Shown one piece after another: positions 17,201 to 23,298 of a stretch of DNA of 30,862 bases (the stretch's first letter is position 1; each line of letters opens with the position of its first letter). Source of the DNA: DASPTR01 sp041481365 (GTDB lineage: Archaea > Thermoproteota > Bathyarchaeia > Bathyarchaeales > Bathycorpusculaceae); NCBI GenBank assembly GCA_041481365.1, contig JBGPBS010000009.1, forward strand, positions 1 through 30,862, written 5' to 3'. The notes beneath the pieces were generated by a model. That model saw only the letters and a program-made list of their open reading frames with translations. It had not been told where the DNA came from and did not search any database. The position numbers and the translations under genes are program-made.

Positions 17201-18045
17201 GAAGAATACCTTCCACCCCTATAATGACGATTTACCTAGATGAAGAGCTGAGAAAAAACAGAGAAGCAGCGGTGAACCTTGCACGAACCATAATCTTCAC
17301 AACACTTGAGAACTTGACGCAGGCAATATATGAAGACCCCCTGCACGAGGAGATAATAGTCGAACTCAACAGAACCATGATGGAAGACAGAGACGTAGCC
17401 TTGGACCAGCTGAAGAAGGCACTGGAGACGCAGAACTGCACCGTAAGGATCAGGGGCAACAACATCCACATCAAACCCAAAAGAGCTGATCAGCTGAAGA
17501 AAATGCTTGGCAAGATTCCGTCCCTTCACGTCAAAGGTGTCGCGGGCATAAAACGTGTACTAGTCACTGAAGAGCATGGAGAATGGGTCATAAGAACAGA
17601 TGGTTCAAACCTGCCTAAGGTCTTGGAGATTCGAGGCGTGGACACTTCCAGAACCACGACCAACAACGTTCATGAAATCGCAAAAACCCTTGGAATAGAA
17701 GCTTCGAGAAACGCGCTGACGCATGAGGCCAAAGGAGTCCTGGACGATCAGGGTCTTGACGTTGACGTTCGCCACGTGATGCTTGTTTCAGATATGATGA
17801 CTTCAACAGGCGAGGTGCAGCAAATAGGGCGACACGGCATCAGCGGGAAGAAGTCAAGCGTCCTAGCGAGAGCCGCGTTTGAAATAACCGTGCCCAACAT
17901 CGTTGAAGCCGCCGTCAAAGGGGAAAGCGATCCGCTTGCAGGTGTAACCGAAAACGTAATAGTCGGGCAGTCAATTCCAATAGGCACGGGATTAGTCGAA
18001 CTCTACATGTCTACTTTCGAATCGAAAGGAGAGAAGAAGAAGTGA
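14221..18045 (+). CDS. rpoA: DNA-directed RNA polymerase subunit A (Rpo1), A' and A'' fused
   Basis: This 1274-residue protein equals A' plus A'' of most archaea in one chain. The A' part has the clamp zinc residues CKTCGNTAIRCPGHFGH, a second zinc site CRNCG...CPHCG, and the catalytic loop YNADFDGDEMN that binds the active-site Mg. The A'' part begins at roughly residue 880-920 and includes the trigger loop AAQSIGEPGTQMTLRTFHY. No stop, start or frame change occurs at the usual split point. An extra cysteine-rich insert, CQGCAKCEEEDCKYD (about 15950-15980), sits in the middle. Unsplit RpoA is known from Thaumarchaeota, Korarchaeota and relatives. It is tightly coupled to rpoB and overlaps rpl30e by 4 bases. 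Confidence 0.97.
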   Translation: MSTEEIIHKVLDEIRFGLFSPQDLRKISVVEIQTPDTYDEDGTPITVGLMDGRLGTLEPRQRCKTCGNTAIRCPGHFGHIELAVPIVHIEFTKLIHDLLRATCRNCGRILLADETAKKIRARIDKTRQLLGLVPDDVYKVIFQETKTKQCPHCGAAQYKITFEKPTKFSEQIPESGSESLTPSMIRERLGRISDEDLELLGFNPGAARPEWMVLQVLPVPPVYVRPSITLESGIRSEDDLTHKLVDIIRINQRLKENMDAGAPTLIIQDLSELLQYHVTTYFNNEASGIPPARHRSGRALKTLSQRLKGKEGRFRSNLSGKRVDFSARTVVSPDPNLDINEVGVPLEIAIRLSVPEKVTEWNLEEVRNLVKNGPEQYPGALYIIRPDGKRIRLEFVVDREKIAEAVEAGFIVERHLKNGDIAIFNRQPSLHRMSIMAHYVRVLPYKTFRLHLCVCPPYNADFDGDEMNLHIPQSEEARTEALLLMQVQDQILSPRFGGPIIGAIRDFITSAYLFTRRSNYVTFNEMNRLLLGAGYTGPLPKPKIKEPTPLWTGKQIFSLFLPKDMNYVLKASICQGCAKCEEEDCKYDAYVVVKDGELISGVIDRRSIGAEQSESLLHRIIKDYGTQAGREFLNKITHMLKLFITMRGFSYSYDQLVLSPKAEERIRKTMDRIEKKILELIDSHNKGTLPRLPGQTFEDSFEIYVMNELAKARDESGKIADQDFTIENAGIVMTRTGARGSSLNIGQISACVGQQSVRGKRILRGYLGRALPHFKPGDATPKARGFVYSSYQKGLDVIEFFFHSMGGREGLVDTAVRTQQSGYMQRRLINALEHIRLEYDGTVRNSSGDIIQFQYGEDGVDPAKSDHGKAVNVGRLVDQLKISRERGKPSSPEHIKDELKEAEGQLTPILTTELKESLTKADLSAAGVTKAIKLTMEHYKRALMEPGEAVGIVAAQSIGEPGTQMTLRTFHYAGVREQNVTLGLPRLIEIVDARRIPSTPIMTIYLDEELRKNREAAVNLARTIIFTTLENLTQAIYEDPLHEEIIVELNRTMMEDRDVALDQLKKALETQNCTVRIRGNNIHIKPKRADQLKKMLGKIPSLHVKGVAGIKRVLVTEEHGEWVIRTDGSNLPKVLEIRGVDTSRTTTNNVHEIAKTLGIEASRNALTHEAKGVLDDQGLDVDVRHVMLVSDMMTSTGEVQQIGRHGISGKKSSVLARAAFEITVPNIVEAAVKGESDPLAGVTENVIVGQSIPIGTGLVELYMSTFESKGEKKK

Positions 18046-18377
18046 TAGACATAGACAAGGCGATTGCGACAGCGGTCAAAACTGGCAAGGTCACCTTCGG
18101 CACGGGTTCTGCAGTTCAAAACGCGAAGACTGCGAAAGCCAAAATGATTATCATAGCCTCAAACTGCCCCAAGGACATACGCGAAGACATAGAATACTAC
18201 AGCAAACTTTCAGACGTTCCATTCATGGCCTACAAGGGATCGGCCCTTGACTTGGCAGCCGCATGTGGCAAACCCTTCACTGTTTCAGCGCTAAGTATAA
18301 GAGAACCAGGCGATTCTGAAATTCTCAAACTGACGGAGAAAGCTGAACCAGAGGAATCTACTGGAGGAAACGAATGA
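18042..18377 (+). CDS. rpl30e: Ribosomal protein L30e
   Basis: At 111 residues, this L7Ae-type RNA-binding protein carries AVKTGKVTFGTGSAVQNAK at the N-terminus and later ASNCPKDIREDIEYYSKL and AACGKPFTVSALSI. The GTG start overlaps the rpoA stop as GTGA, and its own stop overlaps the nusA ATG as ATGA, so the three genes are translationally coupled. This order (rpoA, rpl30e, nusA) is the standard archaeal one. The C-terminal 15 residues are an acidic tail (KAEPEESTGGNE). Confidence 0.95.
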   Translation: MIDIDKAIATAVKTGKVTFGTGSAVQNAKTAKAKMIIIASNCPKDIREDIEYYSKLSDVPFMAYKGSALDLAAACGKPFTVSALSIREPGDSEILKLTEKAEPEESTGGNE

Positions 18378-18811
18378 CAAGCGGAATAAAGTTCACAAGC
18401 AACGAAATGCGATTCATCGCCCTCTTTGAAAGCATAACCAACGCAAGCGCCAAAGACTGCATAGTTGACGAGGAGCAGGGGCGCGTCATATTCATCATAA
18501 ACGAAGGCCAGATAGGCGTGGCCATCGGCAAAGGTGGCAGAAACATTCACACGCTGGAAAGAATGACCGGGAAAAAACAGGAAATAATAGAGTACTCTGA
18601 AGACCCGGTCAAATTCATCAAAAACGCACTTAAACCAGCACTCGTCAAGGAAGTTCGCGTGACAGAGAGACCTGACGGGACAAAAATGGCCGTCGTAGCC
18701 GTCAACCCGAAAGACAAAGGTGTGGCCATAGGAAAAAACGGGAAGAATGCAGAACGTCTGAGGTTCTTGGCCAAAAGATACTTCCAAATACAGAACGTGA
18801 GCATAACCTAA
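18374..18811 (+). CDS. nusA: Archaeal NusA-family KH-domain protein
   Basis: This 145-residue archaeal NusA-like protein consists of two KH domains without the N-terminal polymerase-binding and S1 domains of bacterial NusA. The two KH loops are visible: VAIGKGGRNIHTLERM (about residues 51-66) and VAIGKNGKNAERLRFLAKR (about 117-135). It is assumed to bind RNA in transcription elongation or termination. Start is an ATG overlapping the rpl30e stop. In most archaea rps12 and rps7 follow; here a small membrane protein gene follows instead. Confidence 0.93.
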   Translation: MTSGIKFTSNEMRFIALFESITNASAKDCIVDEEQGRVIFIINEGQIGVAIGKGGRNIHTLERMTGKKQEIIEYSEDPVKFIKNALKPALVKEVRVTERPDGTKMAVVAVNPKDKGVAIGKNGKNAERLRFLAKRYFQIQNVSIT

Positions 18812-18830
18812 TCCTGAGGAGCTCTACCTT

Positions 18831-19007
18831 TTGAAAATGGAGACCCTCGCCATCAATTCTCTGATCTTGTTCTTTGCATTAGTGAGCCGCGTTGGCGCCT
18901 CTGATGGATCTGCTTTGAATCAATTCTTGGGCAGCCCATTGTTGGTCCTCGTTGCGCTGTTTGTCATCGACATAATAGCATTTGCATACCATAGGCTTAG
19001 GAAATAA
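18831..19007 (+). CDS. Small two-span membrane protein at the end of the RNAP operon
   Basis: This is a 58-residue frame beginning with TTG at 18831 (or ATG at 18837, 56 residues), 19 bases after the nusA stop. GAGGAG lies 9 bases before the TTG, which favours that start. The translation has a first hydrophobic stretch NSLILFFALVS, a loop with SRVGASDGSALNQF, and a second long span SPLLVLVALFVIDIIAFA, then a basic end YHRLRK. The second span is a convincing transmembrane helix with a positive-inside tail; the first is short. I recognise no family. It occupies the place of rps12. The nearest gene downstream is the convergent SMC operon. Confidence 0.65.
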   Translation: MKMETLAINSLILFFALVSRVGASDGSALNQFLGSPLLVLVALFVIDIIAFAYHRLRK

Positions 19008-19090
19008 GCATTGCATGGATCGATCGTTGCCTCGGACAAGCGCTCCAAGAGTGTTCGTTGATGTTGAGGCATGCTCGCCTCTTGGGCCTG

Positions 19091-19675
19091 TCACTTCGCT
19101 AGGACCAGGTCGATTAACGCTTTTTGATCGACCTCTGCCCGCGTTCTCCAGTCCAAGTACAGTTGCTCGTTTTCGTCTTGAATCAAGTATCCATAGCGGA
19201 TGTAGCGATCTATATTTAGGCCGACTTTCCATCCAGGAAGCTTGTCACGCAGCATATCCTCGACTTCCTTTCGCGTCGCTTTTCCTCTGTTGGAAATGAT
19301 GTACGAGATCGTGATTGCGAGTCCTGCGAGGTCGTCTATTCGCCATCCTACCATCTTCGCTTCTTTCGGAGTTATCTCTCCTCTCAACGTTATGAAATAC
19401 CTGGCTTTGTCCAACTGCTCCAAGCTTGGCTTCTCAACGTCTTTTTCCTCTTCAAAAACCGTTCTGACCTGTAAATCAATTGCTTTCAAATGATCGTCGA
19501 GGAGTTTCAAGACTTTCGGATAATCCGCACCTAGGGCTTTTCGAAGCTCCCAACCTTTTACACCAGGTTTCATGTGTCTCTTGTAGAAAAGGAGATGGGT
19601 CGCCCTCTTGAGCTTGCTGGCATATGTGGCTTTTCTTTGGCTCACCGAAGAATTCCCTTCTTCCACTTTTTCCAT
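19091..19675 (-). CDS. KITE-like tandem winged-helix protein, Nse3/MAGE-like
   Basis: This 194-residue protein appears to be two winged-helix domains in tandem, about residues 22-100 and 112-180. WH1 reads LLFYKRHMKPGVKGWELRK, then a helix YPKVLKLLDDHLKAI and a strand ARYFITLRG. In the MAGE homology domain I recall a LL-KY-MKEPVTKAEML helix, a PEIL helix and a YVLV strand in the same order. WH2 reads GLAITISYIISNRGKATRK, then IDRYIRYGYLIQ and QLYLDWRTRAEVDQKAL, which parallels MAGE's IFMNGNRATEE, YVQQKYLEY and FLWGPRAHAE. KITE proteins bind the kleisin of SMC complexes. The gene overlaps the 3' end of the kleisin-like gene by 34 bases. The assignment is from remembered consensus; ScpB-like is the alternative. 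Confidence 0.7.
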   Translation of the reverse strand: MEKVEEGNSSVSQRKATYASKLKRATHLLFYKRHMKPGVKGWELRKALGADYPKVLKLLDDHLKAIDLQVRTVFEEEKDVEKPSLEQLDKARYFITLRGEITPKEAKMVGWRIDDLAGLAITISYIISNRGKATRKEVEDMLRDKLPGWKVGLNIDRYIRYGYLIQDENEQLYLDWRTRAEVDQKALIDLVLAK

Positions 19676-20466
19676 TCTTCAACTGAAACTGATATTGGAA
19701 TGGACACGAGTTGGTTCTTGCCGATCTTGGTTTCCGGCTCTTCGTGCGGTCTTATGAAGATCTCTTCTTCCAACGGATGGATTTCCAATGTCGCATAGCC
19801 ATACGTGACCAAGAAGCTCGTCATGAACGCTCTTTGAACGGTCTCCTCATATGTTCCCTTCCCTATGAAACCCCAATATGGGATTTTCACGTCGTCCCTT
19901 TCTTGAACGCAGATTTTCAGTTCATGCCAGAAACTGTCCAGCTCTTCCGAGAAAGCCTTGTCTTGCAAGATCTTCTCATTCAAGAGTTCCTCTCTTGACG
20001 CTGAACCTATTTGAACTTCAGCTGGCGGCTTTTCCTGCCATCTTTCATTCACAGGTAGCAAGTTTATCCAGTACGCTGTTGCCTCTGCTAGGCTGTGAAC
20101 TGAAATCTGTTCCAACTCGATTATTGGATGCCAAGCCTGAACAAACGTTTCTATAATTTCATCTTTCGGCAAACTTTTGAGCTTTTCTTCGAGAAGGAAC
20201 GGATCCGTATAGAGCGATGTTGAGCGATGCTTGACCCATTCGCCTTGAAGCTTGATGACCGAGGCCAAATGATGTATCGTCTCGGCGTCCAAACACAGGT
20301 CTTCCGCAATTGTCCATTCTGGAAAATATTCCTTCACTGAGCTGATGTTCTCGTTCACGTCAATCAGAAAAGGATCGAGTGAACGTTCTTCGACAGATTT
20401 GCACGTTTCGATTATGCGCGCGAGATTCTCCCTGCCTTCCTTCTCTCTTTCCCTTTTCGATTGCAT
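19642..20466 (-). CDS. Kleisin-like SMC partner with Nse4-like C-terminal domain
   Basis: The protein has 274 residues from the ATG at 20466, which overlaps the SMC stop as TGATG and has GGAGG 7 bases upstream; an in-frame TTG one codon earlier is less likely. The C-terminal domain (about residues 194-270) reads KIPYWGFIGKGTYEETVQRA, then FMTSFLVTYGYATLEI, and ends with NQLVSIPISVSVEEWKKW. The Nse4 C-terminal winged helix, as I recall it, has F-x-DP-SF-x-TVEN-F-SFL-RDG and closes with Q-hhSh-x-x-x-W. The order and spacing agree. The N-terminal half is helical (LDPFLIDVNENISSVKEY) and may hold the SMC-neck contact. Middle residues 140-190 look like the linker that binds KITE proteins. No signal peptide or membrane segment. 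Confidence 0.65.
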   Translation of the reverse strand: MQSKREREKEGRENLARIIETCKSVEERSLDPFLIDVNENISSVKEYFPEWTIAEDLCLDAETIHHLASVIKLQGEWVKHRSTSLYTDPFLLEEKLKSLPKDEIIETFVQAWHPIIELEQISVHSLAEATAYWINLLPVNERWQEKPPAEVQIGSASREELLNEKILQDKAFSEELDSFWHELKICVQERDDVKIPYWGFIGKGTYEETVQRAFMTSFLVTYGYATLEIHPLEEEIFIRPHEEPETKIGKNQLVSIPISVSVEEWKKWKKGILR

Positions 20467-22427
20467 CAAGTAACCTCCCGCACTATTGATTTTCCTTCAA
20501 CGTTTTGCACAGTGATTATGCTCACTTCTTCTTTTGCAAAGGTTATCTGGCTTGGTGTAATGACGACGTATTGAGCGTTTCCGTCGGTTACTGTTGAAAT
20601 CAGCATTCTTGCGATGAGCTCGCGGTTCCTGGGATCCATATGAATGTCATATTCGTCAACAGCGCGGAATGGTGAACGGACGTGTTGCTGCAAGGCCAGC
20701 AGAAAACTCATTGTTGCCGTGGTCCTTTCGCCGCCGCTCTGCGTGTAAGCGTCTAGAGGAACCGGCTTCCCCCCTTTGAACCCCACAAGGATCTCCAGTC
20801 CCGCGGCTTCGATGTCATGTTCATTGACAAGCCTGACTTCACCCACGGCCTGTGTCTGCATCAGGATCTTCTGGTATTCCAGGTTCGCACGGTCTAGAAG
20901 GCTCTGGATCACTGTTCGCCAAGCCTGCATACGTGTTTTGACTTCTTCTAGGGCTTTCTCACGGTTTTCAGCCACCAGATGTGCCTTTTCCTTCAGCTCT
21001 AAGTAGAGCTTAGAATAGTTCTCATACATTTTTTCAATGTCTTCGGAGACATCAGTGAGGGCAGCCAAATGTCCTTCCGTCACTCGCATCTCGTCGAGGA
21101 TCTCGCCCGCACCCTTCAGAACTGCAATCCTCGGTCCGCTCTGTTCAGCCTTATCAGCAGCTTCGGCGAGATGTCTTCTTGCATCATTCAGTTCTCTTTC
21201 TGATGACTCCATAGTGGCGATCGCGTTTTCTTTGCGATATTCCAGCAATGCCATTTTGATGCGGGCGTCCACGACTTGATTGTCGGCTTTCTCGATCCTT
21301 TGTTCGACGCTGTTGGCTTTCGTTTGATTCATTCTTATTTCATTGTCCAGTTCCGAGAGATGTTGATTGGAGTTTTGGATCAGTTCTCGCAAGTTTTCGC
21401 TTTTCAAGAGTTTGAATCTTGGTAAGGCTTCTTCTGTTGGAGGGATCGTTCGAGAAGATGCGTTCGGTTTCAGAGTTGAAGTTTCCAACATCAAAGTCTC
21501 GTTCAGGATCTGTTCACAAAGATTGGCTGTTGACTCATTTGCGGCTCTTTGTCGCTCGAGGATTAAGCGGGCATCAAATAGCATTTTCCATTCGTTTTTG
21601 AGTTTTTGGGACTCGTTCTTAGCGGATTGGTTGTTCTCTTCTGCGGTTTTTGTTTCCTCTTCAATTGCGTCCAGGGTTTGCTGTTCCTTCTCTCTATCAG
21701 CTTCCAGATCTGTGACGACGTTTTCTCTTCTAATGACTTCTGCCCAGGCTAGCTCCCTTTCTAGGAATCTTCTCTTGGCTTGAAGTTGCTTCTTCTCTTG
21801 GAACCTGTCATACTGTTCTCTCCAATAGTTGAGCGTCTGCTCAGCTGACTCCAAGAGTTTTCCCATAGACTCTTCTTGGCTCAGGGTCCGGACTAGCTTC
21901 TTCTGAGCCTGCAGCACGTTCTCTCTGTAGGCTTCAAGTCCGATGGCAGCCTCAACCATCTTTAATTTTTCTTGAGGGGAGAGAACCGTGAACCTTTCCA
22001 CCATGTTCTGATGCATGATTATCAGTATGTTGTCAGGATCGACGCCTAATCTGGACAGGAGTCTGTCAACGTCATTTTTCATGGCGGCTCGGTTTTCGAG
22101 CTCAAACCAGTATTTGCCGTCTCGCCGCAAGACGCGAGTTAGAAATATCTGGTCCTTATCATATCTTGGAACCAGCCTATTCTTGCCTCTTTTGACATTG
22201 TCAAGAACCACGGTGACTCGGGCCTGGTCTTTTCCCCAACGTATCAGATCGCTCAGTTTTCTAGATCTCTCCGTGTACGATTGACCAAGAGCAACGGAAA
22301 TCGCAAGCAGAAGCGATGACTTTCCGGACCCATTTGGCCCACAGACCACGTTAACGCCTGGTCTAAAAGGTACCCTAGCATACTCGTAACTCATGAAATT
22401 CTCAAGGATAACCTCTTGAATCAGCAT
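20466..22427 (-). CDS. SMC-family ATPase, Smc5/6-like, short arms and no hinge
   Basis: The chosen start is the ATG at 22427 (MLIQEVILENFMSYEYA): the TATA box at 22473-22480 lies downstream of the longer possible start, which rules that start out. The 653 residues contain Walker A GPNGSGKSS (30-38), an N-lobe stretch NILIIMHQNMVERFTVLSP (133-151), coiled coils (about 165-315 and 343-520), signature QSGGERTTATMSFLLALQ (563-580) and Walker B SPFRAVDEYDIHMDP (D591, E592). Smc5 carries QSGGERS-TM-L-ALQ, PFRVVDE and MDP-N in the same order and also QYFFITP, here QYVVITP. The arms are separated only by a proline-containing turn (316-342), not a hinge domain, and there is no CxxC hook as in Rad50. 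Eukaryotic and bacterial SMCs are nearly twice this length. It heads a coupled operon with a kleisin-like and a KITE-like gene. Confidence 0.85.
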   Translation of the reverse strand: MLIQEVILENFMSYEYARVPFRPGVNVVCGPNGSGKSSLLLAISVALGQSYTERSRKLSDLIRWGKDQARVTVVLDNVKRGKNRLVPRYDKDQIFLTRVLRRDGKYWFELENRAAMKNDVDRLLSRLGVDPDNILIIMHQNMVERFTVLSPQEKLKMVEAAIGLEAYRENVLQAQKKLVRTLSQEESMGKLLESAEQTLNYWREQYDRFQEKKQLQAKRRFLERELAWAEVIRRENVVTDLEADREKEQQTLDAIEEETKTAEENNQSAKNESQKLKNEWKMLFDARLILERQRAANESTANLCEQILNETLMLETSTLKPNASSRTIPPTEEALPRFKLLKSENLRELIQNSNQHLSELDNEIRMNQTKANSVEQRIEKADNQVVDARIKMALLEYRKENAIATMESSERELNDARRHLAEAADKAEQSGPRIAVLKGAGEILDEMRVTEGHLAALTDVSEDIEKMYENYSKLYLELKEKAHLVAENREKALEEVKTRMQAWRTVIQSLLDRANLEYQKILMQTQAVGEVRLVNEHDIEAAGLEILVGFKGGKPVPLDAYTQSGGERTTATMSFLLALQQHVRSPFRAVDEYDIHMDPRNRELIARMLISTVTDGNAQYVVITPSQITFAKEEVSIITVQNVEGKSIVREVT

Positions 22428-22472
22428 TGAGGCTTTTCCCCTAGGGTGTCGTAATAGAGGTGAAAATTCTCT

Positions 22473-22480
22473 TATTAAAA
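22473..22480 (-). promoter_or_regulatory. TATA box of the SMC operon
   Basis: On the minus strand CTGTTTTAATAAG contains TTTTAATA. Transcription would begin near 22450, about 23 bases before the ATG at 22427. The position decides the start codon of the SMC gene. Confidence 0.55.
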
Positions 22481-22525
22481 CAGTATAGATGGTTTTACGG
22501 CAATTAGGACGGTTTTTCACTATCG

Positions 22526-22605
22526 TTTTTTGAACAGTCTGACTTTCCGCATGTCACACGCGTTCACAGCCAGAACACATCGCAGAGCGATAAGAGTTCA
22601 AAAAA
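22526..22605. repeat. Perfect 10-bp inverted repeat with 60-base spacer
   Basis: TTTTTTGAAC at 22526-22535 and GTTCAAAAAA at 22596-22605 are perfect complements. They lie in the gap between the SMC operon and the winged-helix gene, where I see no gene. Possible roles are a long hairpin, two binding half-sites or chance; the spacer has no clear structure. Confidence 0.4.
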
Positions 22606-22750
22606 TCTGCACTAACCCTTCGCAACGATGCCAAACCACCGTTTCTCATAGAACAAAGCAATCGTGTGAAACTCAAACAACGTGAAACGACATGTTTGGT
22701 CAGTGCTGGACCGGCAAGATTCCAACTTGAATTGCCAGAGGCAGACCTGG

Positions 22751-23167
22751 TTACAGCACTTTCTGAGAAAGGGCTTTGATCGTTTCGTAAACTGATGTTG
22801 CCGCTGCAACGCTGACAACTCCAAGAGAGAATATGTATTCTCTCGTCAGGATGGATGGTCTGAGAAAAACTATCAGGAACATCAATGAGGTCAAGAAAAA
22901 TACCGTGTAGAAGAGATTCCGTGGGATTAAGACTCTCCTTAGGCGAACGAGGTTTCTGAGAACTATTCTATCTGCAACATAACCGTTCAGTTCTTTCTTA
23001 ATGAAGCCTGCTTCTTCCAGCTTGTTTATGTGGTAAAGCGCCAGGGTAGGACTGCTTAGGTCCAAGGCTCTCTGAACTTCACGGATTCCGACCGGTCTAT
23101 CATTCTTCAAAACGAACTTGTAGACCCTTAATGTGAGACCTCTAAGAACATCATCTGATTCGCTCAA
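22751..23167 (-). CDS. Membrane-bound winged-helix transcriptional regulator
   Basis: The 138-residue protein has an N-terminal winged helix (about residues 1-75) with the ArsR-like pattern VGIREVQRALDLSSPTLALY, then HINKLEEAGFIKKELNGYV. Two membrane segments follow: about 84-104 (LFYTVFFLTSLMFLIVFL) and 111-131 (FSLGVVSVAAATSVY). Such one-protein, membrane-anchored regulators are common in archaea and may sense an envelope signal. The start is a TTG at 23167. It is divergent from the surface-protein gene at 23299, and the palindrome at 23235-23250 lies between their promoters, which suggests autoregulation and control of the surface gene. Confidence 0.85.
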   Translation of the reverse strand: MSESDDVLRGLTLRVYKFVLKNDRPVGIREVQRALDLSSPTLALYHINKLEEAGFIKKELNGYVADRIVLRNLVRLRRVLIPRNLFYTVFFLTSLMFLIVFLRPSILTREYIFSLGVVSVAAATSVYETIKALSQKVL

Positions 23168-23204
23168 GACTCTTCCGTCTCCACATAGAAAAGAAACAAC
23201 CTCA

Positions 23205-23212
23205 TATTATTT
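23205..23212 (-). promoter_or_regulatory. TATA box of the membrane winged-helix gene
   Basis: On the minus strand TTTCAAATAATATGAG contains AAATAATA. It predicts a transcript start near 23182, about 15 bases before the TTG start. Confidence 0.4.
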
Positions 23213-23234
23213 GAAATATCGCTGTTCAAACTAC

Positions 23235-23250
23235 TTGTACACATGTACAA
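23235..23250. promoter_or_regulatory. Operator-like palindrome in divergent gap
   Basis: TTGTACACATGTACAA is a perfect 7-bp inverted repeat around a 2-base centre. It lies between the two divergent TATA boxes, 11 bases upstream of the plus-strand one and about 22 from the minus-strand one. The size suits a dimeric winged-helix protein. The nearest candidate binder is the regulator encoded at 22751-23167. Confidence 0.55.
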
Positions 23251-23260
23251 AAACGTAGAA

Positions 23261-23268
23261 TTAAATTT
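23261..23268 (+). promoter_or_regulatory. TATA box of the Ig-repeat surface gene
   Basis: TTAAATTT preceded by a purine-rich stretch (GTAGAA) predicts a start near 23291, leaving a leader of under 10 bases before the ATG at 23299. Confidence 0.45.
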
Positions 23269-23298
23269 CCCACCGTCTATTCATATTCTTGACGGCTC

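Noticed and set aside
20466..22427. Rad50/SbcC ATPase
   Set aside because: There is no CxxC hook in the arms, no Mre11, HerA or NurA gene next to it, and the signature and Walker B segments fit Smc5/6 better. It remains the main alternative for a profile search to exclude.
22427..22520. Longer start for the SMC ATPase at 22520
   Set aside because: The extra 31 residues are not SMC-like, and the TATA box at 22473-22480 lies inside this extension.
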